This document shows positions 23,657-36,200 of a stretch of 64,000 nt of DNA, piece by piece (the first letter of the stretch is position 1; each line of letters starts with the position of its first letter). The DNA is from Biscogniauxia marginata. Lineage: Eukaryota; Ascomycota; Sordariomycetes; Xylariales; Xylariaceae. The position numbers and the translations under genes are program-made. Below the pieces are notes generated by a model. That model searched no databases. It was not told where the DNA came from and was given only the letters and a program-made list of their open reading frames with translations. The DNA is taken from positions 1-64,000 of the forward strand of contig MU404093.1 in NCBI GenBank assembly GCA_022695795.1, given 5' to 3'.

Positions 23657-24354
23657 CTTGAAGGTGTTTTCTGGTTAGAAATTAATGGCTGCTCTTTCAG
23701 TAATTTTGGCGCAGGACCGGATTAAGTACCTTTTGCCTTCAAATAATTGAATTCCACACAAGTAAAAGGAGAAAGATGTTAAAATTTAGGTGTGCTCTTG
23801 GGGGTGGGGGGTGAGGTTTTATGAAGTAGTACATGAGAGATATGACCTGTATATATACGTTAACGAAAGAAGCTTTTTGGTTCATAGTGTAGCCAGAAGA
23901 CATAAGGTTTTGTGATAATTGCCTCATTAGTAGGGATTTAGCTTTCACGATGGACTCTATTTTAGGATCCCAAAACCTCCAGTCTTCGTGGCTTTGATAC
24001 GGGTAGGCATCATTTATGTGCAAAACAATGTTACTGTTCGTGCATCCATACCCAAAAAATACATTGCTTGAAGTCAAGGCAACCATCGCGTTTCTAAATA
24101 GCAATCTCCCAAAGTATCTAGAAGCAAACAATGTGATTGTATTTAACAATAATAAAACTAATGTGAATAGCTTGCATTGTTATGAATACAAGGAATAGTC
24201 AATCGGCCATTTCTAAAGATCCACGGCTCGAGGATAATTTAAATGACATTTTTTCTTATATAGCATTTCCTAATTTGCAATTTTATACGTTGTACCTAGC
24301 AAAACAGGAAAATCATCAGACTAATAAAAGACGACCACTCCGCACAGATCCATC
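23657..24354. other. Intergenic, AT-rich, nothing recognised
   Basis: AT-rich DNA with a G run near 23803. Frames of 60-136 codons exist on both strands, but their composition (Asn, Ile, Tyr, Phe) follows the AT bias and no family is recognisable. Confidence 0.45.
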
Positions 24355-24669
24355 ATGTCAGCACCAGTTTTCGACGAAGCAAGCCTCAACCTCCCCAGAC
24401 GTTGGCTATTCGACCTTGGAAGGAGCTCTCCGATCCCATTTTCCGGGGAGATGCTGTCTCCTATCTGTATGGAGACACCGCCGCCAGGGGATGGCCCAAA
24501 GTTAGAGCCCCTGGAGCCAGAGACGTCGACCACATTCGAGGCGAAGCAGGTCCGCCGGACTCGATTTACCATCGTAACGCAGGGAGGCATTTTAGCCCCA
24601 ATGGATAGAGGATCGCCGCCTCCCGACGCCTCTGCGAAGCCAACACCACAGAGGATTATAGGATGCTAA
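24355..24669 (+). CDS. Small proline-rich hypothetical protein
   Basis: An open frame of 104 residues begins at an ATG in a reasonable context. It is markedly more GC-rich than its surroundings, which is the main reason for calling it. The product has Pro/Glu/Ser-rich segments (TPPPGDGPKLEPLEPETSTT, RGSPPPDASAKPTPQ) around a basic KQVRRTRFTIVTQGGILAP stretch. There is no signal peptide, membrane segment or known domain. It could also be a leftover exon of a longer gene. Confidence 0.3.
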   Translation: MSAPVFDEASLNLPRRWLFDLGRSSPIPFSGEMLSPICMETPPPGDGPKLEPLEPETSTTFEAKQVRRTRFTIVTQGGILAPMDRGSPPPDASAKPTPQRIIGC

Positions 24670-25254
24670 ACCTATTACCTAGTCGTATGTGACTTCCTGT
24701 GTATAAGTATATCGATGACAGATCGCCCCTTTATGCAAGGGCCAGAGAGGATATCCATATACACACATGTATAAACATGAAGCATCTTTAGCATATATTT
24801 GGCTTCGTGATGTTTGTAAAAATCTATGAATTAAATAGTAAAGCTGCCAGGGGCTCTAAACAGAAGCAAGGTAACTACTACAATATTCTCCTTTATTCAC
24901 AGCCGAATCTTGATAACTTTTAAGTTATGTAGCAGTGATAATAATGCTTCCTATTACTACGCGTGGTCGAGCATATATGCCGATGACGTGAGGTTTGGTG
25001 CTGTCTATGCTTGTCAACCGCCGACAAGAACTTTTCCCCTTACAACTCGTTGACTAGATTTTCTCGCCTGAACTAGACTCCATGGTAATTATCGGAGCTA
25101 AGGCAATATACTCATCAGATACATAGTACAGGGAATGATATCAGAGAAACATCTGGTTCCAAATATGCTTAGTATGGTGGTGCTAGGCTTGGTCGTTGTA
25201 CCTGACCGCTCCAGAACTTCGCACGAGTAGCTACGCTGTGGCAGACCTCGGGCG
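24670..25254. other. Intergenic or decayed sequence before the SAT4-like remnant
   Basis: No clear gene. Earlier exons of the SAT4-like protein would be expected here if it were intact, but the hydrophobic segments that should precede it were not found. Confidence 0.4.
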
Positions 25255-25852
25255 ATGCTCGAAGTGTCTAGCAGCTCAAAGATCTGGACTTTAACAGAAC
25301 ATTGCATCGACACGCCCATGTTCTACGATACTGTCGCTATATCGAACGTCTTTTTGGACTTTACACTCCTGCTTCTGCCTTTTCCGATGATTTGGCGCCT
25401 GAATATGCCGAATAGGACGAAATTTCAAGTCATAGGTGTTTTCCTATTGGGTGTATTGTACGGACTTGGTCAAACTCTAGCGACCTCCCTATTGGGCAGT
25501 CTTTGTTCTAATAGGGGAGCAGTACTTGCATTTGCAGCATCATGAGAACGATCGCAATACATCAAATTTCTGTAACCAAAATCGGTATAAAAGGCAGGAT
25601 CTACCATAATTTATTTTGACCTGATGTTGATACGAGTAAGAACTTATTTTTGACATTCGTTTTCTTTCACAATCTACAGGTACCATCTACGAACTTGGGT
25701 ATTGGACGACTGTTGAGTGTACGGTCAGCAACATCTGCACAAGCATGCCACACGTCGCAGGGCTATTCAAGGTGCTACGCGGGATCATGAATGAGAGGAG
25801 CCGGAAGGATACCGAATTGAACCAGCGGAAGAAGTTCTACTAGGCATACGGT
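25255..25852 (+). pseudogene. Fragment of a SAT4-family (fungal rhodopsin-like) membrane protein
   Basis: Two segments match the C-terminal half of the fungal seven-helix SAT4/rhodopsin-like family. The first has EHCIDTPMFYDTVAISNVFL with an adjoining LLLLPFPMIWRLNMPNR helix and VIGVFLLGVLYG. The second, after an AG acceptor near 25680, has YELGYWTTVECTVSNICTSM and ends at TAG at 25850-25852. The usual four or so N-terminal helices are not found upstream, and the residues after FLLG depart from the family before a stop at 25543-25545. It is probably a truncated relic; a gene with unrecognised introns is the alternative. Members are plasma-membrane proteins of poorly known function, some tied to secondary metabolism or pathogenicity. 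Confidence 0.5.
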
Positions 25853-27284
25853 TCAGGACTAGTATTGCTAAACACCACAGGCAAAGATGGCCAACACGCG
25901 GGCTATATACCCCTAGCTGAAGGGTCTCGGTATAATTACGAGGGGCATAGAACTAGCCGAGGAAGGGATGTAGTATAGAAGTTACATAGGTTGAACAAAT
26001 ACTAGCTTAGCTGGTGTAGTAGATTCACTATTGTTATATTCGGGAATGGGCTTCACGTACATACATTAAAAACATGCGATTATGAAGAGTCGCATCTTTT
26101 ACCAACCAGATCGGCTAATCTGTCGGGGTACTAAGGTTCGCATAGAGCGCTAGTAAATATGCCAAGAGGCAGAATAGGCGCTTAACGGCGTCCCCGTACG
26201 TGTATGTAAACAGGATCACTTCCTTGCCGTCGTGGATAAGAGGGTCTATGATGATAACAAAAATGACGCCATTGGATGTGTGGTGTGAATTTAATGTTTC
26301 GGGAAAAAAAGGGGGGGACAAAGAGATGTGACGTATAACCTGGGAAGTTGGTGCAAATAGGCCTCAAACAACATAGCTCTTCCTTTCCTACCCTCTATAA
26401 GAAGAAGGATTACTTTTGTCACCCTCATCGCCTTCCTCTAACTCTAGTAGTATTAGTGGTCATACTGACCTGTCGTAAATGAACGGCCCCTTACTCACCC
26501 CAACTAGGATTACACCCCCGTCCCTCCCCCCCCTTTTCCAACATCACATGATTGAATAATCTAGCTACCCTCTGTTTTCATTGTCTTAGGTAAATATTTT
26601 TATTTTCTTTCCGTATTCCACCTTGGCTTTTTATAACTGATAGTAGTCGAATATGTCAAGATGAGATAAAAATACGAGGATAGGATTAAGTGTATTAGTC
26701 TAAGTGTTAGTCTAGGTAGGTGGGCGAAGCCCATCTATATATATATATAGGAGACCATGGGTCGTATAGCCCCATATTTCAATAGAATAGCCTAGTCGAC
26801 CCTAATAATCACTTCCTGGATGAACCGGCAGGATATATCGACCAACTTTTACATTTCGTAGCGTCGGGAGACGTAGCTATGTTGTACAGCTTGTAATAGT
26901 TTTAAAGGGATAGGAGAGTGTGTGGGGTGGGTGGTAAGAAATGAAAATCTATGCGTGTGACAGCTATTCCACTACTATAACACTAGCAAGGGATCCGGAA
27001 AACCCCCAGATGAGGGTTTAATAAGGGAAACTTAATTAAATGTTAGCTTACGTTCTTACATAGCCGAATAGACCTCCTCGATTTGCATGACATCAAAGCC
27101 GGGACCCTTGTGATTCTTGCGCTGAACCAGACTTAATCGCCCAGACTATCCCAAGACGCAACCCTCAAGTATCACTAGACCCTCTTCCCTGTCACAGTAT
27201 CTATATATGCCGTTTGCGATCCAGGCACGCGTGGCAGCCGTGCATGGGAAAACAGGTTGGAACCCAGCTACAGTTATTCCTCAA
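25853..27284. other. Intergenic, nothing recognised
   Basis: About 1.4 kb of AT-leaning sequence with C and G runs (26515-26535, 26306-26319) and a TATATA stretch near 26736. Frames are short and look random. Confidence 0.5.
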
Positions 27285-27902
27285 TCACTTCGACGATTTG
27301 ACGCAGCCTTGAACACTCGAAACCGCGAGGGGTGGAGTGTCCAAATGCCCCCAATCCCTAATCCTGCTCTCACACCAGCATGCTGGACATTGGAACGAGT
27401 ACCCAGAGCTCCATGAGGGGACTACATCCATGTAACCCGCAAGACACGAGCTATCCGTCGGATAATTCTTCCGCACGCCTTTCCAGTAGCTCTGTCTCTT
27501 TGGACGGTACCGATAACAATCGCAGCAGAGAGCCAGTGTCTTCTTGGGGCGCCCGCGGGCGTCTACAGGCTTGAAGAAGCGCACAATTCCGAGCATTGCG
27601 GGACAAGCTAGTGAGAGGCGCTTGCGATGCTTGGCGGCAGAGGGGATCTTCAGAGGTATCATGGCGGAGACGTGCAGTAAGCGTTTGCAGGTGAGGGCTA
27701 GACAGAGTTTGTCTACCGGACCAGCATCTGAGAAGACCTGGAGCAAAATCTCGGTCGGCAGACTCAGTAATCTGGATCGTTGAATTTCCGGTGATGATTC
27801 AAGCTGGGTTGCCGCTATTAGCAGAAAGAATAGGGAACCAGTTAATGGCCATAACTTATACCATCTGTGGGATTCTGAAGGCATCCCATTGTCTGGGGCC
27901 AT
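27285..27902 (-). CDS. F-box domain protein
   Basis: Single frame of 205 residues from the ATG at 27902. A hydrophobic stretch near the N-terminus (LWPLTGSLFFLLIAATQL) precedes an F-box at about residues 43-85, with SRLLSLPTEILLQVFSD and KLCLALTCKRLLHVSAM. F-box proteins bind Skp1 and recruit substrates to SCF ubiquitin ligases. The rest is Cys/Arg/Tyr-rich (LALCCDCYRYRPKR and FQCPACWCESRIRDWG), which may bind metal; this layout of a short F-box protein with a Cys-rich tail is common in filamentous fungi. The hydrophobic N-terminus is unusual and could mean that the true start is nearer the F-box. Confidence 0.7.
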   Translation of the reverse strand: MAPDNGMPSESHRWYKLWPLTGSLFFLLIAATQLESSPEIQRSRLLSLPTEILLQVFSDAGPVDKLCLALTCKRLLHVSAMIPLKIPSAAKHRKRLSLACPAMLGIVRFFKPVDARGRPKKTLALCCDCYRYRPKRQSYWKGVRKNYPTDSSCLAGYMDVVPSWSSGYSFQCPACWCESRIRDWGHLDTPPLAVSSVQGCVKSSK

Positions 27903-28824
27903 GCTCCCATTTGCAATTTCTTAGGTCGACGGGAAGATACATGTTCGTTCTGACAATGCGAAATTGATATTTCAGATGATAAAAACCTTCGGTCGCGGAG
28001 ATCCCTACCAGAAGTATTCTTCCGTACTGGTTTGCGAATTTCTCGTTTTCACCTTTGTGTTTTGCGTTTGAGTCAATATCGATGGTCTGTGCGTAGTTGC
28101 CTAGCAACTACGGATAATTACAACATTATAACATAGTTATTAAAATATAAAAATCTTCGAATTATTTTATTTTTAATATTCAATATAATTAAATAACAAA
28201 ATTTAATAATAAAATTTATAATATAAAATATTATTTATATTTAATTATTATATTAATAAAAAATAAATAAAATAAAATAAAAATATAACTTTATATTATA
28301 TAAATAATTAAACTTAATTATTATTTTAAAATCTTTTTTTTTTTACTTTTAAAATTTTTATTTAAAAACTAAGAAACTAAGTATTATTTTAATATAACTT
28401 ATATTGCCGTTATAACATTTTCTATGTTATAAAACACCGTCGGCCGAAGAATACAAACTTCGAAATATTACTGGATAATTGGATGCTTGTAACTTGCCAG
28501 TTTTACAGAATTTGATTTAATTCGTCAAGTTTGTCAGATCTCATACGAGGAAACGATATTTCCAAGCTTGGCGCAGTTGTCACGGCCCCCACGAGTCGTC
28601 ACATTTGAGCGGATGCGGGAAGCCGGAGCCTACGCTGGTTAAGATACCACTGGACAAACGCTACCCGAAGAGTCGGACGCGGGATTCTACATAGATATGC
28701 ATGATGTAATTGTAGTCCGGCTTTCTAAAGGAAATAAAATACGACTTCCCCGCCCGAGTCTATTGTTGAAAGTGTTTTCTCGTTTATTATCGTGCCCATC
28801 TTCTGCACCCCCAGTATCGTCGCA
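27903..28824. other. Intergenic region with AT-rich island
   Basis: A normal-composition flank is followed by a perfect 8-bp palindrome with a 3-nt loop (28093-28111), then an extremely AT-rich island (about 28120-28435), then the promoter side of the deaminase-MYND gene. Confidence 0.6.
28120..28435. repeat. AT-rich island bounded by inverted motif copies
   Basis: About 315 bp almost entirely of A and T. The left end carries TTATAACATAG (28126-28136) and the right end its exact reverse complement CTATGTTATAA (28422-28432); a further TTATAACAT at 28410-28418 makes a local hairpin with the right copy. It could be a MITE-like relic or a RIP-degraded repeat. Chance is not excluded, given the AT bias. 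Confidence 0.4.
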
Positions 28825-31739
28825 ATGAATGATACATTTCATTGGAAACTTGATGGGTTGGACAAACAGCGCTTCGAAGCGTATACTAAGATCCTCAACC
28901 TTCGGTATGGCGGACAAGCCAGCGACCCAACCACATTTGACCCTGACGACCAAGAGCCTGACACCATCGACCCCCCGGGGGATGGTGACTCGGTCGCCGG
29001 ACAACAACTGACGCACTTCGGTGAAGATAAGCTAAAACGCGCGATCCTAGATAGGCTGTCAGAAGTCTTGTCATCGAAAAGGGGCGGACACCAGGTCGCC
29101 GCTGCGCTGATGACTGAGATCGCGGGTACTATTGAGATCACGGTCGCAAAAAACGGCGGGATGAAGCAAAAGGACAAGGTCTTTACTGAGAGATTGGAGC
29201 AAATTCTTAGGAAAATTGCAGTTCATGAAGGTAAGACCATCGTCGCTCAGAAGGTTTGGTTTTCGCACCGACTAACCGAAATATAATTAGACTGCGACGC
29301 ATCCAACGGACATGAAGACTTGTGGGATCTGCTCATTGATCAGTACATGACAAGAATCAATGAATATATTTTGGATCTACGCCAGGCTTTTAGCCAAATC
29401 CAAATCGATCGGATGAAGCAGCCACTTCCTGAAACAAAAGGGGGCCTTATGGAGCACATCGATACACTCTCCTATACACTACACCATAACGCGACCGATA
29501 TAAAGGGGATTATTCTTGGTGCTTACGAAGCACGAAAGCTATATAGCGTGCCTGAGTTTGAGGCCATTACCCCAAAGAGATCACAAGTTGGTCGAAAGAT
29601 TGGAGAAACTATTCATCTGCTTGGGCGGTTACGTGGAGCATTCTGGACACTTATCCGGGCCGCCGAGAGAATTGAAGGGTTTAACAAGCTGCACATACGA
29701 TGTGTAGAACTACAATCCCTCACTGAGATGGCTTCATCAAATAAGAAGAAGCTAGCGACCCGTGCCTGGACCGTTGGTCAAGCGTTCAAGTCTCTTGGCT
29801 TGCAGTTCACTAACGAGCAGACGAGGTCCCTGATGAGTTCAGAAGAAGGCAAGGTCCATATTAATACAAGGGATAAGCTCGTGAGTAGGTTCGACAAACT
29901 CAAAGCACCAGATGACGAGATTCACGCCGAGGTTCAGCTGGTTTTAGATCTAGCCCGGAGAGCACCATCTTTCGACAGGGCTTTCAAATACATCGGCTGT
30001 AGCAAACGATCTTGTCTCCTATGTACCGCATTTATTTCAACGGTAGGCTCTTTTACAAGTCGAGGTTGCCATGGAAAGGTCTACGGATTGTGGACGGTCC
30101 CTGAACTTAATGGACTCCACGTTGATGCCGTGGAGTCAATCTACTCTGCAGTTAAAAAGCTGGAAGGGAAAATGAGTAGGATCCTTCTCAAAAACCAAGA
30201 TAGACCTATAGCTCATGCTAAAGAGTCTACTGTTGGTGGTTCCTCGATCGCAACCACTGTTCCAGCCATATACGACAGACATATCGCTGCACTGATAGCA
30301 AACCGTCTACGTGTGGATAGGGAGCGCGCTAGGTTAGGTGTATCTATTGAGAGGTAAGATTACTCTTAGATATTAATCTTCATCACTGACGTAGTTCTCG
30401 GATTAGGCCGATCTCGCCCCAACATGATGTTCCCCCTGACGAACAATCGTTTCATTCCCGGACTACGGAGAGGCCCGAGACCCAGGGCGAGTGCGCAATT
30501 TGTACCGAGTTGACTGAGAGGCATTGCTCGTCCTGCGGCAGAGACTGGTACTGCAGCTCGTATTGCCAAGAGCAAATGGGGGTTCACCATCTCTTCAAGT
30601 GCAATTCCCGGCCAATTACTACGGCGGATTATCTCTACGAAAACTGCATCGCCGATGACTACCCGGACGACCCCGATGTCTTGGAGGACTTCGGGTTCAA
30701 CCGCTGTAAAACCCATTATGAGAAAACAAACCTACTCGGTGTCTATATCGGACTGTTCAAATTTCTAGATGTACAACCAGACGAAGTCGACGTGTGGAGG
30801 AGAGAAAATTCTCTCCTCAAAAACATCACACGGCTATACGAGGAGATACCAGAAGTAGCGCGGGGGGGATATTTCCCGTGGCTCCTTCGCAACCCTCACG
30901 TGCTTAGCCAGGATAAACCGACTGGTACAGGCGAAATTTTTGGTACTGCTAGTCTCGAGGTCATTATAGAGGCTGCTAGACCCTACCTCAACGATGAGGA
31001 TAGAAAGAAGGCCGTCGAGCAATTAGAGCCGTCGCCCAAACGATACTGTTTTTTCTTCTTCGCAATGGCCCTGGATTGCAGCCACCCGCCTCCAATAGGA
31101 GATGGCCATGACTTCTGGTACAATTTCGGGTTTCCCGCATGTATTGTTGGCAGCATGTTTGATCTGAGCCCTGCTGATATACGGCATGCTGAAGGCAGGC
31201 TCGGGGCTTTCTATAGTCGCCTATTTTGCGGACACAAACCCGAAAGGGACCGTGCATCTGACCTAGGCATCCCGTACGAGGGTCCTCCAGATCCGCCCAC
31301 GTGCTCGTTCGACGAGTTTTGGAAGGCTTGGAACTTGTCAATATTGCCGGTCATATTCGATAAGTATGGGCATGGCGATATGGTGGATCAAAGGTGGCCC
31401 CATCTGCGAAAGTATCTCTATTGTCGGCCACAGGAACATCCACTTGTCTGGAGGCTATGCCATTACATAGCAATCGACGACGTCAACGCAGTCGACTCCG
31501 TGTCAGAAATCAAGGGAGCAGCAGAGGCCTACGGGATACATTCGTACTTCAATGCGAGAGACCGGCTCATGATGTACGAGTTCTACCGAAGACTACTTGG
31601 GGTTGCAGATCCTCTGCTTCTCGATGATGCATGCCAAACGGGCAAACTATTGCAATTTTCTCAAGGCCATCTAGGTCGCGATATGGATTCGCAAATCAGA
31701 TCCATATTGGCTAGACTGGATGTCTCTAAAAGGATATAA
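28825..31739 (+). CDS. OTT_1508-like deaminase fused to a MYND zinc finger
   Basis: Exons 28825-29230, 29291-30353 and 30407-31739 with 60- and 53-nt introns (GTAAGA donors; GACTAAC and CACTGAC branch sites) give 933 residues. Residues 1 to about 330 are helical with no known domain. A cytidine-deaminase-superfamily core follows: His347-Ala-Glu349 in DEIHAEVQLVLDLARR and Cys377-x2-Cys380 in YIGCSKRSCLLC, then SFTSRGCHGKVYGLW. This is the pattern of the fungal OTT_1508-like deaminase family. After intron 2 an exact MYND finger begins at residue 519, with spacing C-x2-C-x7-C-x2-C-x5-C-x3-C-x7-H-x3-C, followed by about 380 residues of unknown fold. MYND fingers bind proline-rich peptides. The substrate is unknown; family relatives are proposed nucleic-acid or nucleotide deaminases. 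The gene is single, because both introns join in phase. Confidence 0.85.
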
Positions 31740-32078
31740 GTGCTTTGCTTTTCATTCGTTGTCATAATCGGGAGGAGTTATAATCTATTTATTCCAACTG
31801 GGATGAGGCTACTATGAGTCGTGGGTCACGACAACCTGGCTTAATATTTTCTCGTGTTAAAACATCAACGGAGAAGTCGTAATCGGCAAAATTGACTAGG
31901 TAATAGCGAGCATGCACGTTTTGCTTAGAGGTACATAAGTGATAATACACTTTTGAGTCTGCTCATTAGTGAAGATAACTGATACTCGGGCTGTGTCTTT
32001 ATAGTTATAGAAGAGGCATAATACAACTTGTCAATTCTGAGGCTTAGAGGTTAACTACCTAATCCTGAAATGTCCTAT
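31740..32078. other. Short intergenic stretch between convergent genes
   Basis: About 340 bp separating the 3' ends of the deaminase-MYND and TauD genes. No feature was recognised apart from presumed 3'UTRs. Confidence 0.5.
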
Positions 32079-33284
32079 TTATACTACAATACTGACTGGG
32101 GCCTCGGATTTGGAAATACTATTCGGGTCGAAATATGGTCTCTCTCCAATACCGACAGCGCGATTGCCAAATCGCTCGCCTAGTCCATCGTAGTCGAATG
32201 TTGCGCTGTGGAACGCGCTGCGGTTGTCCCAAATCGCTATACCGGTGTCAGAAGTGGACATCGTATGCTTACTTATATAGATTACTTACCCAGGTCGTTC
32301 TTGTTCCTCCACTTGAATCTGACCTGCAGGTCATGATTCTCCGTGATAGTCCCCCGGAACTTCTTCAAGAGTTCGTCGGACTCATCCTGGGTCAGCTCGT
32401 TGATTCTCTTCGGGAACGGCCCCAGCGCGAAGATGCTCTTCCATCCTGTCACTGGGTTTGTTCGGACGACGGGGTGGACCGCTACTAGTTCTGTCCCCAC
32501 GTTTAGCGGACTCCCGCGTGGCTCTCCGTAGAGCTTAACCTTGTCGGGCTGGGCGGCCGCTACGCGGTGGAAACCGTCTGCAATAAAAGTAGCTGTTAGG
32601 CCTTCAAAGAACCTTTGGTACGGTTTTGAGAACCTCTCGTATATCTCGTATCCCGAAGCCCAGAGCGTGTCGCCCCCCGTCTTGGGGAGCTGCGTTAGGC
32701 GGAGGGACGTATAGTTCGCGGGTACAGGCTCAAACTGGATATCGGAATGCCACTGGGCAGCGTCATAACGTCGCCTATCAGCGTGTCTCTCAGGATCATA
32801 GTACTTCTTGCGCTGGAGCGAGCTGATAGTACTGATTTCAGCATCACCCACGCCAAATTCGGATGTATTGTTGAGGATTGGGTGAATGTGTAAAGTTGAG
32901 TCTGATGGCTTGCCGCTCAGCTGGCCTAGTCTGTGAACTAGTTCTTTCTGAAGTCCGTCCGTGAGGTTATCTTGGGAACGGAAGAAAACCACGCCACGTT
33001 GAGAAACTATGAGATAACGTCAGAGAAAACGACATAACCCTTGCTTACGAGTACTAACTAGTGATGGCAAGGTCACGGATCAACGCATCCGCGTTCTCGG
33101 CTTGAAGTATGTCATCAACAATGTTGACATTGAGAAACTCACGGCCAATAGCCGGTGTTGTATCCTCGTAAGAGAACCCATTAAGAGCCCCGGTTGGATT
33201 CAGGGGTTCTGGGTACGACTTAGCCTTCCCTGTGTGAATCGGGAGGGACTCAGCGACTTTGTCCAATGTGACGGCGGGAGCCAT
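32079..33284 (-). CDS. TauD/TfdA-family Fe(II)/2-oxoglutarate dioxygenase
   Basis: Exons 33284-33059, 33006-32290 and 32236-32079 with 52- and 53-nt introns give 366 residues. The first intron uses donor GTTAGT. The enzyme would use Fe(II), O2 and 2-oxoglutarate to hydroxylate a small substrate; in fungi these are alpha-ketoglutarate-dependent taurine/sulfonate-type dioxygenases. The iron ligands are His162 and Asp164 (QWHSDIQFE) and the distal His324 (IWDNRSAFHSATFDYDG); an Arg in GERFGNRAVGIGERP would bind 2-oxoglutarate. The second intron join gives KNDLAIWDNR, a strongly conserved junction. The substrate cannot be told. An MFS transporter lies about 3.4 kb upstream, too far to infer a pathway. 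Confidence 0.93.
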
Positions 33285-36200
33285 GGCTTAGATGAAGATC
33301 TTGAGGGTATGGGGTAGATGGGGATGGAGATGATGAACAAATCGGAGACCAATATCATTCACAAGGTTCGTCATCCACGCACACATATTTATATCCCACG
33401 TTATCACACGTGGTAGTTGACTTACCCCGCGGTTATCGGTCGGCCTCCTATAGCATAGGTTGGAGATAATGACGCAATTGGCCTGTGAAGCACGCAAGGT
33501 GTTGTAGCGAGACTGGCGATTTGCTAAGTCCTAGTCTTTGTAGAAAGGTGTATTATTCGGAGACCTACGAACTCCGGAACTCCCAGCATAGCCCAGGGTT
33601 CTCTCCCACCCTGATCATACACTGCGCCATATTGGCTCTAATTGACGATTGTATAACACCATACCCACTAAACCAAAAGTCAGCAAATCCCAACATCTAG
33701 GCCGCTGTTCTAGATCGATAAAGCCAAATAGCCAATCAAGTATCATTACGCCGAAGGGCCCAAGTTGAACCTAAATGTTTACTACATCAAGAAATACCAT
33801 TCCAATTTCTAGGCTCGCATTGTTGGTATTCTTGGCATGGTGAGCTTCAAGGAGAGGAGAAGGGGACTAATGTATTAAGCCTGATTTTTTGGTCGGTGGG
33901 TGGCAAAAAAGTACTCTCATACTACGCAGTGTCAGGGTTGTATTAATATGGGATATAATGGCTATAGCCGATATCACGTGTATAGGCGTATATAAGAGGA
34001 GTAACGTCGCCTTGAAGAGTAGGACTAGAAAGCTAGGCTTTTGACTATATCCTAATGTACGAGTGCCTTATTACACTACCTCTCTTGTACCTAACGCGTA
34101 GCTTGAATGTGATGGATTTTATCTAGCTTATCTAACTTATCTAATAGGCTACCTTCACTTCAGAACGAACAGGGAGATTAAGCGAGCTACGAAAATTGCT
34201 GGTATTATGTAAATCAAACGTCTCATCCCCACTTACAACATTTCCAAAATGTTCGAACGCCCCCCCCCAAGAGATAGAGATCTCTCTACCTGCGGGATGA
34301 GACACAAAAGCTCTGGCACTTTCTCTTCACAGTCTCGATTCCTCCCATGTAAAAGCGTGGTTAGCTGTGCTGAAACAATTTGTGTCAAAACCATGACGGA
34401 TATTATGATATGGCTGCTTGCGCAAGTTGTAACTACCTAGTTAGTTTATTTGTATTTGCTCGTGGGGGGGGGGGGGGGCTTCCTCTGCGCCTTATACAAA
34501 ATCTACGGCGAAGTTTTGTATATACCCATATTGCGCTATCTTTGACACAAATGATCATATTGACATGACTCGAAGCCTTCCTATTCACACCACACTAAAC
34601 CGGATAAAGAATGGTCCTTGTACAGTATCGGTGGACAATACTTTTCAGCTCCCAAGATATTCAAAGATTTCCAGTCCCATCAAGATAATCGGCACACCAA
34701 AAAGGGGATAAAGCGTGAGAGTGAGGTTGACCATCACTCATACCCGCCTTTTTTTTCCAAAAAATATTTTGAGTAAGGAATCCGACATACATTGGGGTCG
34801 GCAATGTTGAAATAGGTGTTAAGGGGGTAGCTGTTTTCTACAGCCACAAGGCATCCCCAGCCATAGTCTCTTCACCTAATCAAGTAACTTCATAATCTTA
34901 TGTTTCAACAGGTTCCATATCAGTCACCTGCCGTAGAAAAACGAACCAAACTAGGGAAAGTCGAACACAGCGAAGTGACTTTATCGAAAAATATTCTGAA
35001 CTGATCTAGATATCTATGTAAAATTAGGCTTACGTTAGTACTTTGAGTGCGTAAAGTGGGAGTAACTTGGACAAAACGGACGGCGGAAACAATATTTAGA
35101 ACCAACAATTGCGTAGTTATAACAACGAGGCTTGGCACATCGAATTTCCGGATTAGGCGGATTCCGAGAACAGTTGAAGTTTAGGATACGTGAACTCAGG
35201 GAAATTATGATGGCCTGGTTGTACTGGGTATCTTGGCTTGGGTCCATTTTGTGTGGAGGTTTTTGGGCTTCTGAGACAGAGGTATGATGATAGGATGAAG
35301 TCTGTATTAGTGGAAGGTAGAGTCAGATAGATGAGAGTAGCTTATATATATAGAAGGCCATATAGCGCCTTACATAGGGGCACACCCCGTAATTCTGTTG
35401 AATTATGATTGACGTAACCATCTCCTTCCGAATGGATTCGATCTGGGAGTTTATCCTGCCAGTGTGTTACAATACAAGTAGTTCTCAGCATGCTTTTTCT
35501 TACTTAAGTCGGATCAGACGTATTAAGGTCCTACTACCCAGTACATTCATACTACTATCTGGTTGGGAGTCTCATCCCTTGCGTCGAGTAGACTAGGTGA
35601 AGGGCGACATGTGATACATAAGCAGCATCATGGACGTCTCGAGAAAGATGGATATACCAAGTTAGATGCGACTTATTTAGAGTTTATAAATCAGCGGACC
35701 TGAATGCGGCCACTCCTGATTACGATTTTTATTTTTATTTGGCCACCATTTTCGATTGTCAACGCAAGGGACAGTAACCCGATTTGGCTTGGTTGTTGAC
35801 AGTTAAGAGATCGCTAAATGACTCCCGACTGAACATCCCATAGCTACCGTATCAAATGCTTCTCTAATACATCTTTTCCGCGAGAATTTCCGGTACGGAC
35901 AGGTTTGGTGTTAGTAGAAAGGGAAAATAGACATGTTCTACCTTGTGGGAGACTAAACCTAGGACAGATCCCGTATAACGAATGCATCTTGCCACAAAGA
36001 TACGTATTGGAGGCGGACTGGCGATATGCTGTGCGGCCTTCCTCTGCGTGATGCAAAGCATTTTTATGATAGGATTTGAATTTGTAATCATTATGGCATG
36101 TCTCTTAGAGCAGAGCCATGGTCTTTTAGCCCTCAGCCTAGACGTGGAAGGGTTTGGTTTACCTGTATCGTGAACATGATGGGGCATGTGTTGGATATTA

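Noticed and set aside
19925..25852. Secondary-metabolite or resistance cluster (APH-like, membrane protein, SAT4-like)
   Set aside because: No synthase, oxidase or regulator is present. The APH-like gene is broken and the SAT4-like gene is a fragment, so no pathway is supported.
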